In this document: positions 35,444 to 45,693 of the stretch, one piece after another
How positions within the stretch are numbered: position 1 is the first letter of the stretch
How the letters are laid out: every line of letters starts with the position of its first letter
DNA from: Amycolatopsis endophytica
GTDB lineage: Bacteria > Actinomycetota > Actinomycetes > Mycobacteriales > Pseudonocardiaceae
Direction: 5' to 3'
NCBI RefSeq assembly: GCF_013410405.1
Contig: NZ_JACCFK010000001.1
Location: 372,001-436,000, forward strand
Length of the DNA stretch: 64,000 nucleotides
Notes under the pieces: generated by a model
Told to the model about the DNA's origin: nothing
The model's input: the letters and a program-made list of their open reading frames with translations, nothing else
Database searches by the model: none
Made by a program: the position numbers and the translations under genes

Positions 35444-36024
35444 CGGTTGTTGTCGTCCGTCAGGTGGTCGAACAGTCCGGCCTGGATGCGGGTGCGGATG
35501 CCACGGGCCCACTCGGCATCCACGTCGTCGACCTCCAGCGCCGCGGCGGTGTTGAGCAACATGCCGTAGGCCAGGAAGGTCTTGACCGCCACCGGGTGCA
35601 GGCCGGTGTGCCCGGCCGTCGCCGACCACATGCGGGCCATCTGCTCGCGCACCACCTCGCGCACCTCGGGATCCCCACAGGCGGCAAAGGCCTGCAACTG
35701 CACCAGGAGCGCGGTCCGGTCGGCCAGCGCCCGGTCGTAGAACTGACCCATCGCCGCGAGCGCGTCCCGGCCTGCGCGCTCCTCCGCGGCTCGGTCCATG
35801 CCGCCGATCAGCCGACCGAACGCCCGCTCGACGACCTGCAGGAACAACGCCTTCTTCGATCCGAACAACCGGTAGATGTAGGGCTGCGTGATCCCCGCCC
35901 GACGAGCGAGCGTGTCGGTCGACGTGCCGTGCAGACCGGCGCGGGCGAACTCCTCGGCTGCCAGTTCGAGCAACTGCTCACGCCGCTGCTGCCCCGACAT
36001 CCGTGCAGGTGCGTCTGTTGCCAT
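35440..36024 (-). CDS. TetR-family regulator of the MFS pump
   Basis: 194 residues. Helix-turn-helix at 13-60 with LLELAAEEFARAGLHGTSTD and LARRAGITQPYIYRLFGSKK (recognition helix PYIYRLF). The ligand domain is helical. ATG at 36024. The MFS gene starts inside its stop codon (ATGA). A 21-base near-perfect palindrome ends just nine bases upstream of its start, so it should repress its own operon and respond to a pump substrate. Confidence 0.92.
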   Translation of the reverse strand: MATDAPARMSGQQRREQLLELAAEEFARAGLHGTSTDTLARRAGITQPYIYRLFGSKKALFLQVVERAFGRLIGGMDRAAEERAGRDALAAMGQFYDRALADRTALLVQLQAFAACGDPEVREVVREQMARMWSATAGHTGLHPVAVKTFLAYGMLLNTAAALEVDDVDAEWARGIRTRIQAGLFDHLTDDNNR

Positions 36025-36032
36025 GCCTGCAA

Positions 36033-36053
36033 AGTTATCAGTTACTGATTACT
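36033..36053. promoter_or_regulatory. Operator of the TetR-MFS operon
   Basis: A 21-base palindrome centred on 36043: arms AGT.ATCAGT and ACTGAT.ACT are symmetrical apart from one position in each arm. AT-rich in a GC-rich context, nine bases upstream of the TetR start. Confidence 0.72.
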
Positions 36054-36185
36054 AACTCATCACCGCCTGTCTTGAATAGTCCGAGGTCGCAGGAGTGGGT
36101 CGCCGCCGGGATCGGCGTTCTCAAACCGGAGGGCTGGCACACGCGCCAAGGGGGCCGGGAACGGTGCGGAGCGGGGAGGGAACGC

Positions 36186-36974
36186 TCAGGGCAGCACGTC
36201 CTGTGGTGTCAGCTGGGCTTGGAGCTCGTCGTGGTAGGCACCGACTCGGGCGTAGACTCCGGGTTTTCCTGGTTCGGCACAGCCTTCGCCCCAGGAGACC
36301 ACTCCGATGATGCGTCCGGCAGCGACCAAGGGGCCTCCGGAGTCACCCTGGCAGGTGTCCACGCCACCCTGTGGGAAGCCCGCGCAGACCATCGCGTCGG
36401 GGGTGTACTGCGAGTACGCGTGCGAGCAGTAGGCATCGCTCGACACCGGGACCGTCGCTTTCAGCAGCACGTCGGACGAATCGCCCATCGGAGCCGTGTT
36501 GCCCCAGCCGAGGATCGTCGCCTCGGTGCCCGCCCGGTAACCGACATCGTCCTTCGTCGCGAGTTCCAGCGGCTGCCCGGTAACGGGCTGGGTCAGCGTC
36601 AGTACCGCGACGTCGTAGCCCTCCGTGGCGTCCTTGAACCCGGGATGCACCCACACGTGGGACACAGTGGACACTGTGCCGTCACGACTGCTCAGGGCCG
36701 TCCGTCCACTCACGACCCGCAGGGCAGGCGGACTCTCCCCCTGCGCGCAGTGCGCGGCGGTCAGCACTTTGTCGGGCGCCACCAGCGTTCCGCCACAGAA
36801 CTGCAGACCCGTGGCGTCGGTGAGCGCCACGGTGAACGGGTACTCCGCGATGTCGGCGGGCGCACCACCGATGATCCCCGGCTCCGCGTGGGCGGCGGGC
36901 GCGCAGACACACGCGGCGATCAGACTCGCGGCTACCGCGATCGAACGGGTGAAACGACGCACTGCAGGGATCAT
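36186..36974 (-). CDS. Secreted trypsin-like serine protease (S1A)
   Basis: 262 residues from the ATG at 36974, which has AAGGAG seven bases upstream; an ATG six codons earlier lacks a site. Residues 1-30 are a signal peptide ending APAAHA. A short propeptide (EPG) leads to IIGG at 34-37, whose new N-terminus activates the enzyme after cleavage. Triad: H75 in LTAAHC, D121 in GYDVAVL and S212 in CQGDSGGP. D206, six residues before the serine, marks trypsin-like preference for Arg/Lys. Six cysteines form the usual disulfides. Very like Streptomyces trypsin. It stands alone after the aceB terminators. Confidence 0.94.
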   Translation of the reverse strand: MIPAVRRFTRSIAVAASLIAACVCAPAAHAEPGIIGGAPADIAEYPFTVALTDATGLQFCGGTLVAPDKVLTAAHCAQGESPPALRVVSGRTALSSRDGTVSTVSHVWVHPGFKDATEGYDVAVLTLTQPVTGQPLELATKDDVGYRAGTEATILGWGNTAPMGDSSDVLLKATVPVSSDAYCSHAYSQYTPDAMVCAGFPQGGVDTCQGDSGGPLVAAGRIIGVVSWGEGCAEPGKPGVYARVGAYHDELQAQLTPQDVLP

Positions 36975-37079
36975 GACCAGCTCCTTCGGCATCCCCGGGA
37001 CAACTTTGCTGCTCTCCAGGATTGCGCAGCCGAAGGGTCTTACACATCTACCTCAAGGAAGAAATTTCGCGGGACAGGT

Positions 37080-37114
37080 CGGGCCCGGTAGGTGGAGCAT
37101 ACCTACCGGGCCCG
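37080..37114. terminator. Perfect 14-base-pair hairpin
   Basis: CGGGCCCGGTAGGT pairs perfectly with ACCTACCGGGCCCG across a seven-base loop, about 75 bases past the aceB stop and 106 bases before the protease start. Probably the second of two stops for aceB transcription. Confidence 0.7.
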
Positions 37115-37148
37115 AGTGTCCGCGCTGTCCGGCCACAGCCAGCGCGAG

Positions 37149-37180
37149 CCGGTTTTCCCCGTCAGGAGAGGGAAAACCGG
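37149..37180 (-). terminator. Hairpin directly after aceB
   Basis: Stem CCGGTTTTCCC against GGGAAAACCGG with a ten-base loop, beginning eight bases past the aceB stop. First of two tandem hairpins. Confidence 0.72.
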
Positions 37181-37188
37181 AGTCCGAT

Positions 37189-38796
37189 CTAGACCAGATC
37201 AGTCAGGTGGCGCGCGTACGCGCCGGTCGTCAGGAAGTTCGGCAGCTTCTCGCCGAGCGCGGTCTCGACGAAGATCTCCCGCGCATCGTCCAGTTTGGCC
37301 TGATCACCCAGCTCGGCCCGGACGGACGACAGCTCCTCGTCCAGCCACGAACGGACCAGCGACGCCGTCACGGCGGTACCGTCGTCGAGCTTCGTGCCGT
37401 TGCGGATCCACTGCCACACCTGCGCCCGCGCGATCTCCGCGGTCGCCGCGTCCTCCATCAGGTCGAAGATCGCCGCGGCGCCGGTCCCCCGGAGCCATGA
37501 GTCCACATAGCGCAGAGCGACGTTGATGTTGGCCCGCAGACCCTTTTCGGTGATGTCGCCGCCCGCGCTGGCCACGTTCAGCAGATCCGAAGCGGTCACC
37601 GCGACATCCTCACGAAGACGGCCGATCTGGTTCGGCCACCCGCCCAGCGTTTCGTCGAAGACCTCGCGGCAGACCGGGACCAGACCCGGGTGCGCGACCC
37701 AGGAACCGTCGAAACCGTCACTCGCCTCGCGTTCCTTGTCCTGGCGGACCTTGTCGAACGCCACGGCGTTCGCCGACGGGTCCTTGCTCGGGATGAACGC
37801 CGCCATGCCACCGATGGCGTGCGCGCCGCGCTTGTGGCAGGTCTGGACCAGCAGTTCGGTGTAGGCACGCATGAACGGCGCGGTCATCGTCACCTCGGCG
37901 CGGTCCGGCAGGACGAAGTCCGCGCCCGCGTCGCCGAAGTTCTTGATGATCGAGAAGATGTAGTCCCACCGGCCAGCGTTCAGGCCGGAGGCGTGCTCAC
38001 GCAGCTCGTACAGGATTTCGTCCATTTCGAACGCCGCGGTGATCGTCTCGATCAGCACGGTCGCGCGGATCGTGCCCTGCGGGATGCCCAGCTCACGCTG
38101 CGCGAGGCGGAACACGTCGTTCCACAGCCGCGCCTCCAGGTGGTTCTCCAGCTTGGGCAGGTAGAAGTACGGTCCGCTGCCGCGCGCGAGCAGCTGGCGC
38201 GCGTTGTGGAACAGGTACAGCCCGAAGTCCACGAGGCTCGCCGAAACCGGCCGCCCGTCGATGCGCAGGTGCTTCTCCACCAGGTGCCAGCCACGCGGCC
38301 GGACGACGATCGTGGCGGGGCTTTCGCCAATCGTGTACCGCTTGCCCGATTCCGTGGTGAAGTCGATGTCGCGCCGGATGGCGTCGAAGAGGTTCAGCTG
38401 CCCGCCGACGACGTTGGGCCAGGTCGGCGAAGTGGCGTCCTCGAAGTCGGCCAGCCACACCTTCGCGCCGGAGTTCAGCGCGTTCACGGTCATCTTGCGG
38501 TCGGTCGGGCCGGTGATCTCCACGCGGCGGTCCTCGAGGCCGGGCGCCGCGGGCGCCACCTGCCAGGAGTCGTCGTTGCGGATCCATCGGGTCTCCGGGC
38601 GGAAGTCGAGGGGTTCCTCGCCGCTGGCCAGCTTCTCGCGCCGCAGCCGCCGCTCGTCCAGCAGCTCGCGCCGCCGTCCGGCGAACTCGTTGTCCAGCCG
38701 CGCGATGAAGGCGAGCGCCGCCGGGGTGAGGATCTCGTCGTACCGCTCGCCGGCCGGGCCGGCGACCTCGATCTGCGAAGTGAACGTGTGCGTCAT
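37189..38796 (-). CDS. aceB: Malate synthase A
   Basis: 535 residues, the normal length of the A isoform. Condenses glyoxylate with acetyl-CoA to malate, second step of the glyoxylate shunt. Visible: [17 protein letters not shown] (acidic metal site), [51 protein letters not shown] and the catalytic-aspartate region [23 protein letters not shown] at 38796. Follows aceA by 68 bases containing a stable hairpin, so it is probably in the same operon with lowered read-through. Two hairpins close the unit. Confidence 0.97.
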   Translation of the reverse strand: MTHTFTSQIEVAGPAGERYDEILTPAALAFIARLDNEFAGRRRELLDERRLRREKLASGEEPLDFRPETRWIRNDDSWQVAPAAPGLEDRRVEITGPTDRKMTVNALNSGAKVWLADFEDATSPTWPNVVGGQLNLFDAIRRDIDFTTESGKRYTIGESPATIVVRPRGWHLVEKHLRIDGRPVSASLVDFGLYLFHNARQLLARGSGPYFYLPKLENHLEARLWNDVFRLAQRELGIPQGTIRATVLIETITAAFEMDEILYELREHASGLNAGRWDYIFSIIKNFGDAGADFVLPDRAEVTMTAPFMRAYTELLVQTCHKRGAHAIGGMAAFIPSKDPSANAVAFDKVRQDKEREASDGFDGSWVAHPGLVPVCREVFDETLGGWPNQIGRLREDVAVTASDLLNVASAGGDITEKGLRANINVALRYVDSWLRGTGAAAIFDLMEDAATAEIARAQVWQWIRNGTKLDDGTAVTASLVRSWLDEELSSVRAELGDQAKLDDAREIFVETALGEKLPNFLTTGAYARHLTDLV

Positions 38797-38826
38797 GGCA
38801 AGCCTTCCTGGAGGGGCCGCGGTGGC

Positions 38827-38850
38827 GGCCGGGGCGAGCGCGCCCCGGCC
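38827..38850 (-). terminator. Hairpin between aceA and aceB
   Basis: GGCCGGGGCG pairs with CGCCCCGGCC across a four-base loop, 14 bases past the aceA stop. It may be a partial terminator or a processing signal that lowers aceB relative to aceA. Confidence 0.55.
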
Positions 38851-38864
38851 GCTCGCGGCTCTTT

Positions 38865-40151
<1,287 letters not shown>

Positions 40152-40379
40152 GGGTCTTTCTCCACCTTTGCGAACGTTGCGATGACTCGCTTGCTGGTGT
40201 CGACCATGACATGGGCTGCGCAAACGTGGCCAGCGCTCCAATTTGCCAATTTCTGTAAATTTTCACGTAGCATGTTGTGAAGGTTGCGAAACGCGGTTTC
40301 GCAGTCGCTGCAAAGTACGGGGACTGAATCGGTCACGTGATCGGTCCGGACTGAAAATGCTGTCCGAGGAGGGCCAGTC
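40152..40379. promoter_or_regulatory. aceA-ramB control region with RamB-like motifs
   Basis: Shared promoter region. Corynebacterial RamB binds sites built around ACTTTGCAAA. Here related words recur: TTTGCGAACGTTGCGA near 40157, TGCGCAAAC near 40219, AATTTGCCAATT near 40240 and TACTTTGCA on the minus strand at 40309-40317. The AT-rich part near 40240-40270 is the likely aceA promoter. Confidence 0.5.
40285..40303. promoter_or_regulatory. Perfect inverted repeat upstream of ramB
   Basis: TGCGAAAC and GTTTCGCA are separated by three bases, centred 86 bases before the ramB start. The arms resemble RamB half-sites, so autoregulation is plausible. Confidence 0.5.
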
Positions 40380-41804
40380 GTGGAAAAGACTTTCGCCGGC
40401 GCGAAGCTGCGCCACCTCCGCGAAAGCCGCTCGATGAGCCAGGCGGACCTGGCCAGGTTGCTGGAAATCAGCCCCAGCTACCTCAACCAGATCGAACACA
40501 ACTCGCGTCCGCTGACCGTTCCGGTGCTACTGCGCATCACCGAGGCGTTCGGCGTCGACACCGAGTTCTTCGCCAACAACGACACCAGCCGCCTGGTCGC
40601 CGACGTGCGCGAAGCCCTGCTCGACGAGTCGATCGGCATCGACGCGACCACCAGCGAGCTCAACGATCTGGCCACGAACCTGCCCACGATCGCGCAGGCC
40701 CTGGTCCGGCTGCACCGCAGCTACCGGGCCGCGGTGGAGAGCACGGCCGCGCTGGTGACCGAGAACGGCATGGGCCCGCACGGCAGCGCCGCCGCTCCCC
40801 TGCCGCACGAAGAGGTCCGGGACTTCTTCTACGAACGGGAGAACTACGTCGCCGAACTCGACGAGCGCGCCGAACGGATGGCCGACGACATCGGACTGCG
40901 CCGCGGCGGCGTTCACAAGACTTTGCAGGAGCGCCTCGCCGACCACTACGGCGTGCAGGTGATCAGCGAGGGGCTCGACGAGGCGGCCGGTCAGCAGCAC
41001 CGCTACCAGCCCGACGGCAAGGTGCTGCGGCTCGCGCCGAGCCTGCGCGTGGGCCAGCGGGCGTTCCGGATGGCTTCGCAGATCGCGCTGATCGAGTACG
41101 ACGACCTGATCACCGAACTGGCCGACTCGTGGGCGTTCTCCGGTCCGGCGGCCCGGTCACTGGCGCGGGTCGGGCTCGCCAACTACTTCGCCGGGGCGCT
41201 GATCCTGCCCTACGGCCAGTTCCTGTCCACGGCGGAGAGCTTTCGCTACGACATCGAGCGGCTCTGCGACCACTTCGGCGTCGGGTTCGAGACGGTCTGC
41301 CACCGGTTGTCCACCCTGCAGCGCCCCAAGCAGCGCGGCGTGCCGTTCTCGTTCGTGCGGGTCGACCGGGCGGGCAACATGTCGAAACGCCAGTCGGCGG
41401 CGGGGTTCCACTTCTCCCGCGTGGGCGGGTCGTGCCCGCTGTGGAACGTCTACGAGGCGTTCAGCTCGCCGGGCAAGATCCTCACCCAGATCGCCACGCT
41501 GCCGGACGGCAAGAGCTACTTCTGGATCGCGCGGACGGTGTCACGCAACATCGGCGGGTTCGGCAGCCCGGGCAAGATGTTCAGCGTCGGGCTGGGCTGC
41601 GAACTCCGCCACGCGGGACGCCTCGTCTACTCCACGGGCCTCGACCTGGACGCGAAGGCCGCCGCGACGCCCATCGGCATGGGCTGCAAGGTGTGTGAGC
41701 GGCCGGCGTGCCCGCAGCGTGCGTTCCCGACGATCGGCAAGCAGCTCACGGTCGACGAGAACACCAGCACGTTCGTCCCGTACCCCGCCGTGCCCAAGGG
41801 ATAG
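40380..41804 (+). CDS. ramB: RamB-like regulator of acetate metabolism (XRE/IrrE-type, short-chain acyl-CoA regulator)
   Basis: 474 residues. N-terminal XRE helix-turn-helix (residues 8-62: LRHLRESRSMSQADLARLLE, ISPSYLNQIEHNSRPLTVPV). The middle contains the IrrE-like peptidase-fold region with IALIEYDDLITELADSWA in place of an HExxH metal motif, and the C-terminal DUF2083-like domain ends in a cysteine cluster GMGCKVCERPACPQRAFP that may bind metal or sense redox. This is the architecture of RamB and related regulators of aceA/aceB. GTG start at 40380 after GAGGAGG. Divergent from aceA. Function by family and position is strong; direct target sites are inferred. Confidence 0.9.
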   Translation: MEKTFAGAKLRHLRESRSMSQADLARLLEISPSYLNQIEHNSRPLTVPVLLRITEAFGVDTEFFANNDTSRLVADVREALLDESIGIDATTSELNDLATNLPTIAQALVRLHRSYRAAVESTAALVTENGMGPHGSAAAPLPHEEVRDFFYERENYVAELDERAERMADDIGLRRGGVHKTLQERLADHYGVQVISEGLDEAAGQQHRYQPDGKVLRLAPSLRVGQRAFRMASQIALIEYDDLITELADSWAFSGPAARSLARVGLANYFAGALILPYGQFLSTAESFRYDIERLCDHFGVGFETVCHRLSTLQRPKQRGVPFSFVRVDRAGNMSKRQSAAGFHFSRVGGSCPLWNVYEAFSSPGKILTQIATLPDGKSYFWIARTVSRNIGGFGSPGKMFSVGLGCELRHAGRLVYSTGLDLDAKAAATPIGMGCKVCERPACPQRAFPTIGKQLTVDENTSTFVPYPAVPKG

Positions 41805-41821
41805 CTGGGTGGCGCCGTCCC

Positions 41822-41947
41822 GGAACGACCAACACAGCGCCCGGAACAGCAAACACGGTGACGGGAACGGCAAACACGGCGGCGGCCTCGGCGTGTTGGC
41901 CGCTCCGGCGCGCGTGTTGGCCGCTCGGGGCGGCGTGTTGGCCGCTC
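41822..41947. repeat. Array of six short palindromic units between convergent genes
   Basis: Three direct units of the form GGAAC(G/A)(A/G)C(C/A)AACAC (about 41822, 41843, 41864) are followed by three inverted units GCGTGTTGGCCGCTC (about 41891, 41912, 41933), each spaced about 21 bases. The two halves can fold back on each other into a long hairpin. The array fills the gap between the ramB and acyltransferase stops and may act as a bidirectional terminator. Confidence 0.7.
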
Positions 41948-41957
41948 GGGGGCGGGG

Positions 41958-42713
41958 TCAGTGCTGGTCGAGGGTTTTCCGCAGTGCCTTGTTCGCCTTG
42001 CGGGCCATGTCGGCGATGGCTTCGCGGCGTTCGGCGTCGGCTTCGTAGTCGGCGCGGCGGTCGCGCACCACGCGGGCCGGGGAGCCGACCGCGATGCCGT
42101 AGTCGGGGATGTCCCCGCGCACCACCGCGTGCGCGCCGAGCACACAGCCGCGGCCCACGCGGGTGCCCCGCAGGACCGAAACCTTCGTGCCGATCCAGGT
42201 GTCCGGCCCGATGCGGACCGGGGTCTTCACGATGCCCTGGTCCTTGATCGGCAGGGTGATGTCTGCGGTGACGTGGTCGAAGTCACAGATGTAGACCCAG
42301 TCGGCCACCAGGGTCGCCGAGCCGAGTTCGATGTCGAGGTAGCAGTTGACGACGTTCTGCCGCCCGAAGACCGCCTTGTCCCCGATGCGCAGCGAACCCT
42401 CGTGGCAGCGGATCGCGTTGCCGTCGCCGATGTGCACCCAGCGACCGATCTCCAGGCGCCCGTAACCGGGCCGGCAGTGGATCTCCACGTCCTTGCCGAG
42501 GAACACCATGCCGCGCAGGATGATGTGCGGGTTCGCGAGCCGGAACTTCAGCAGGCGGTAGTACCGGACCAGGTACCAGGGGGTGTAGGCGCGGTTGCGC
42601 AGCACCCAGCGCAGCGAGTCGGCGGTCAGGAACTTCGCCTGACGAGGGTCGCGCCGGGCGCGGCGCCAGGCCTGCACCCGGGACAGCACCGGCGATCCCC
42701 ACATCGATGTCAT
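41958..42713 (-). CDS. Left-handed beta-helix (hexapeptide) acyltransferase, Rv3034c-like
   Basis: 251 residues. The body from about 75 to 215 is a hexapeptide-repeat beta-helix (IHIGDGNAIRCHEGSLRIGD, then DIELGSATLVADWVYI, VRIGPDTWIGTKVSVLRGTR and GRGCVLGAHAVVRGDIPD), closing with IAVGSPARVVRDR, the standard end of maltose/colanic-type O-acetyltransferases. A basic N-terminal region of about 65 residues precedes it. The mycobacterial counterpart lies in the methylglucose lipopolysaccharide locus and is proposed to acylate that polymer; the neighbourhood here agrees. ATG at 42713, divergent from the nucleoside hydrolase with only 11 bases between starts. Confidence 0.9.
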   Translation of the reverse strand: MTSMWGSPVLSRVQAWRRARRDPRQAKFLTADSLRWVLRNRAYTPWYLVRYYRLLKFRLANPHIILRGMVFLGKDVEIHCRPGYGRLEIGRWVHIGDGNAIRCHEGSLRIGDKAVFGRQNVVNCYLDIELGSATLVADWVYICDFDHVTADITLPIKDQGIVKTPVRIGPDTWIGTKVSVLRGTRVGRGCVLGAHAVVRGDIPDYGIAVGSPARVVRDRRADYEADAERREAIADMARKANKALRKTLDQH

Positions 42714-42724
42714 AGGTTGACAGT

Positions 42725-43684
42725 ATGCCGACTCCGATGATCATCGATACGGACCCGGGCGTGGACGACGCCTTCGCGATCTCGCTGGCAGCGTTGAGCG
42801 AGGAGGTCGACCTGCTGGGGGTCACGACGGTCTTCGGCAACGTCCCGCTCGAGGCGACAACGCTCAACGCCAGGCGCCTGCTCGCGCTGTGCGGCCGCGA
42901 CGACGTGCCCGTAGCGGCGGGCGCGGCGCGACCGCTGGTTCACGCGCCACTGCGGCGCGCCAGTCACGTCCACGGGGCGGACGGGCTGTCCGGGCGTTCC
43001 GCGGCGTTGCCGGAGCCGGGCCGGGCGCTGGAGCCGGGTGGTGCGGTGAGCCTGCTGGTGTCGTTGCTGGAGGCGGCCGGGGAGCCGGTGACGATCGCGC
43101 CGATCGGGCCGCTCACGAACATCGCGCTGCTGCTGGCCGCCCACCCCGAGGTGCGGGAGAAGATCGCGCGCATCGTGATCATGGGCGGCGGGCTGGCCGG
43201 CGGGAACAGCACGGGCGCGGCGGAATTCAACATCTGGAGCGACCCCGAAGCGGCGCGGCGCGTCCTGGTCGAGGAGCCCGTGCCGTGCGTACTGGTGCCG
43301 ATGGACCTGACGTACCGGTGCGCGGTGGACACCGCGTGGCTGGCCAAGCTGGCCGCGTCCGGGCCGATCGGTGCCGCACTGGAGGCGCTGACCCCGGACT
43401 ATTCGTCGCACTACCGCAAAGCCCTGGGCTGGGACGGCATCGTGCTGCACGACGCGGTGGCGGTCGCCGAGGCGATCCGGCCGGGGATCCTCAAGACCGA
43501 GACCTACCCGGTCGAGGTGGAGTGCTCACTGGGCCCGGCCCGCGGCGCGACGCTCGTCGACCGGCGACGGCAGGGGCTGCGCGCCGAGGCCGAAGGCGAC
43601 ATCGCGCAGGGCCACATCGAGGTCGCCGTGGACACCGACCTGGACGGGCTCCGGTCCTTCGTCCTGGACCGCCTCGCGCGCTGA
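42725..43684 (+). CDS. Inosine-uridine-type nucleoside hydrolase
   Basis: 319 residues. Cleaves the N-glycosidic bond of ribonucleosides. The calcium-binding aspartate motif DTDPGVDDA is at 8-16, with VHGADGLSG (substrate loop), IAPIGPLTNIALLL, IVIMGGGLAGGN and the catalytic-region histidine in DGIVLHDAVAVAE. Family length is 310-330, so the gene is complete. ATG at 42725, eleven bases from the divergent acyltransferase start, so each promoter must overlap the other gene's 5' end and both messages probably have almost no leader. Confidence 0.93.
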   Translation: MPTPMIIDTDPGVDDAFAISLAALSEEVDLLGVTTVFGNVPLEATTLNARRLLALCGRDDVPVAAGAARPLVHAPLRRASHVHGADGLSGRSAALPEPGRALEPGGAVSLLVSLLEAAGEPVTIAPIGPLTNIALLLAAHPEVREKIARIVIMGGGLAGGNSTGAAEFNIWSDPEAARRVLVEEPVPCVLVPMDLTYRCAVDTAWLAKLAASGPIGAALEALTPDYSSHYRKALGWDGIVLHDAVAVAEAIRPGILKTETYPVEVECSLGPARGATLVDRRRQGLRAEAEGDIAQGHIEVAVDTDLDGLRSFVLDRLAR

Positions 43685-43707
43685 CCGGCCGGAGCGGGGA
43701 CTCGCGG

Positions 43708-45198
43708 TCAGGGGTGGGCCGGGTGCGGGAGCCGCAGCGCGGACAGGCGCCGGTTGCGGGAACCGGCGCTCTCCGCTCCCTTGGCCGCGCCGGTGCAGCG
43801 CGGGTACTTCGCCTTCGGGTCCGGGTCGAGGATCTTTTCGCAGGTGACGGAGTGCTCGACGCCGTTCGAGAAGAACCGCACGGCCGTTCCCGGGCGGACC
43901 AGCACGTGGGACAGGCGGACGTCGTGCTCGTCGCGGTCCTCGCCCAGACCGGAGAACGGGTCGGCGTACCGGACACCGTCGGCCTCGAAGTGGTGCTCGC
44001 CGTCCGCGTCGAGCGCTTCGGCGAGCACGCCGAGCGTCACGCTCGCCGGGATCACCAGCCGCCACCACCGCGGGGGTTTGCGCCCGGCGACGGTGACCTT
44101 CAGCTGGTACACGTGCAGCCGGACCGACGCGGCGAAGGCCCGCAGCTCGCGCCGCAACGCGGTCGCCTCGGGCTCGAGCGCGTCGAGGCCGCCCCGGTCA
44201 CGCACGTAGTGGTATGCCTCCTCGACGCCGCTGCGCTCACGCGCGGACAACGCGTACTCGGTGACCAGGCGCCGTCGCTCCGCTTCGGACAGCCCCGGGC
44301 CTTCGTCCCACATCTCCAGCATCGCCGCGGCGTGCGGCCGCACGTTGCGGTGGCTCAGCGCGCTATGCCACGCGGGCAGGACCTCGGCGCCGAAGCCCGC
44401 GACGACCTCGATCGCCGCGACGCGTTCCACCGGTGACGTGAACTCCGCCGCGTGCAGCAACTGCGCGGCGCCGTCGACCGGACGCCTGTCCTCGAACCAG
44501 CGCTGCGCCTGGCGCCAAGCCTCGTCGGCCGGCAGCGGCGCCAGCCTGCCGAGCAGTTGCGTGGCGCGCAGGTCCGGCGTGACCGGACGAGGTTCGCGAG
44601 CGGCCCATTCGTCGAGCGCCCACTGTCCCAACGGCGTGACTTCGCGGTGGCCGTCGAGTGCGCCGAACTCGGTCAGCACGTCCACGGCAGCGCCGAGCGG
44701 GAACGGTTCCACGCCGCCGAAGCTCACCGGGACGGCGCCCGCGTCCTCGTCGCCCTTCAACAGCCGGTGCACGGAAAACCCGAGGTCGTCCAGCAGCGGG
44801 CCGTTGACCAGCGCGGTCAGCACCGCGCGGCACAGCGCGTGCGCGCCGCGGCGGCGCGGGTCGGCCGACTCGGCGCGCAGGACCGCGTCGAGACCCTTGA
44901 GCCACAACTGCGCCGGATCGTCGTCGGCCGGGCGCGCGACCGCTTCCGCGACGCCGACTTCGATCAGTCCGGCACCCTCGGCGGCGACCCACGGCCGGTG
45001 GATCGGCACGACGTCGGCGGCCGAGCGGACCTTCTCCCCCACCTCGACGCCGAGCACCCCGGCGACCGACGGGACATCGGCCGGCCGCAGAACTCCTTGG
45101 GCGGTAACGGGTCTCCCGCTGCCGACCCACGTCGCCAGCGCCCTCGTCCTGGACAGCGCGGGACACTGACTCGCCAGGGTGGAGATGCCGGTACTCAC
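43708..45198 (-). CDS. Large protein with C-terminal plasmid pRiA4b ORF-3-like domain
   Basis: 496 residues. The last 150 residues match the pRiA4b ORF-3 family: VYQLKVTVAGRKPPRWWRLV, then VLAEALDADGEHHFEADGVR and the acidic DPFSGLGEDRDEHD, and VRFFSNGVEHSVTCEKIL. The first 340 residues are helical, with repeated AALxxWxxA-like helices of a possible helical-repeat domain. No catalytic residues known for the family; some members sit in defence or mobile contexts, others are chromosomal. GTG at 45198 (VSTGISTLASQCPALS) is preferred to longer frames, which run into antisense DNA. Convergent with the nucleoside hydrolase. Confidence 0.82.
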   Translation of the reverse strand: MSTGISTLASQCPALSRTRALATWVGSGRPVTAQGVLRPADVPSVAGVLGVEVGEKVRSAADVVPIHRPWVAAEGAGLIEVGVAEAVARPADDDPAQLWLKGLDAVLRAESADPRRRGAHALCRAVLTALVNGPLLDDLGFSVHRLLKGDEDAGAVPVSFGGVEPFPLGAAVDVLTEFGALDGHREVTPLGQWALDEWAAREPRPVTPDLRATQLLGRLAPLPADEAWRQAQRWFEDRRPVDGAAQLLHAAEFTSPVERVAAIEVVAGFGAEVLPAWHSALSHRNVRPHAAAMLEMWDEGPGLSEAERRRLVTEYALSARERSGVEEAYHYVRDRGGLDALEPEATALRRELRAFAASVRLHVYQLKVTVAGRKPPRWWRLVIPASVTLGVLAEALDADGEHHFEADGVRYADPFSGLGEDRDEHDVRLSHVLVRPGTAVRFFSNGVEHSVTCEKILDPDPKAKYPRCTGAAKGAESAGSRNRRLSALRLPHPAHP

Positions 45199-45287
45199 CC
45201 GCAGGACTCTAGCGAGGGCGCACCGGCCGGTCCCGACCGTCCACAGTAGCCACCGAGCACTGTCGACAAGTCGATCAACCCGCTGAT

Positions 45288-45674
45288 CTAGTCCAGATCC
45301 ACGCGAACGGTCAGCGGCGCGGTACCCAGGCGGCGCACCATCATGCTGTTGAACGCGGGCAGCTTGTTCAGCCGCTCGTACGGGTCGTCCTCGGGCAACA
45401 GGTGCGCCGTGCCCGTGCGCCACGTCGAGCCGAGCCTGACGCGGACCGCCGGGTTCGCCTCGATGTTGCGGATGTAGGCGGCACGCGGGCCGTCACCGGA
45501 GACGAACCAGAACGCGCCGTCGATCACCTTGCCACCGACCGGGACCTGCCGTGGCAACCCGCTGCGCCTGCCGGTCGTCTCCAGCACCACCTGGCCGGGC
45601 ATCATCCGCATCACCGGGTTGATCGCGCGGTGGAACGCGTCCGCCCGGCGCTTCTTCTGTTCCGGTGTCACCAT
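45288..45674 (-). CDS. Deazaflavin (F420)-dependent nitroreductase-family protein
   Basis: 128 residues, the Ddn/FDOR-A-like split-barrel. Signature stretches: VVLETTGRRSGLPRQVPVGG (cofactor site), GAFWFVSGDGPRAAYIRNIE and NPAVRVRLGSTWRTGTAHLL. Members use reduced F420 to reduce quinones or xenobiotics, protecting against oxidative stress. ATG at 45674 follows GGGGGA; an in-frame ATG twelve codons earlier would overlap the operator. It diverges from a TetR gene with an extensive inverted repeat in between, so it is the likely target of that regulator. Confidence 0.88.
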   Translation of the reverse strand: MVTPEQKKRRADAFHRAINPVMRMMPGQVVLETTGRRSGLPRQVPVGGKVIDGAFWFVSGDGPRAAYIRNIEANPAVRVRLGSTWRTGTAHLLPEDDPYERLNKLPAFNSMMVRRLGTAPLTVRVDLD

Positions 45675-45693
45675 GTCGTCCCCCTTTGCCGAA

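Noticed and set aside
35444..35629. Upstream extension of the MFS gene frame by 62 codons
   Set aside because: It overlaps the TetR gene in another frame. The ATGA overlap at 35443 and the hydrophobic start at MTTAANG fit a start there.
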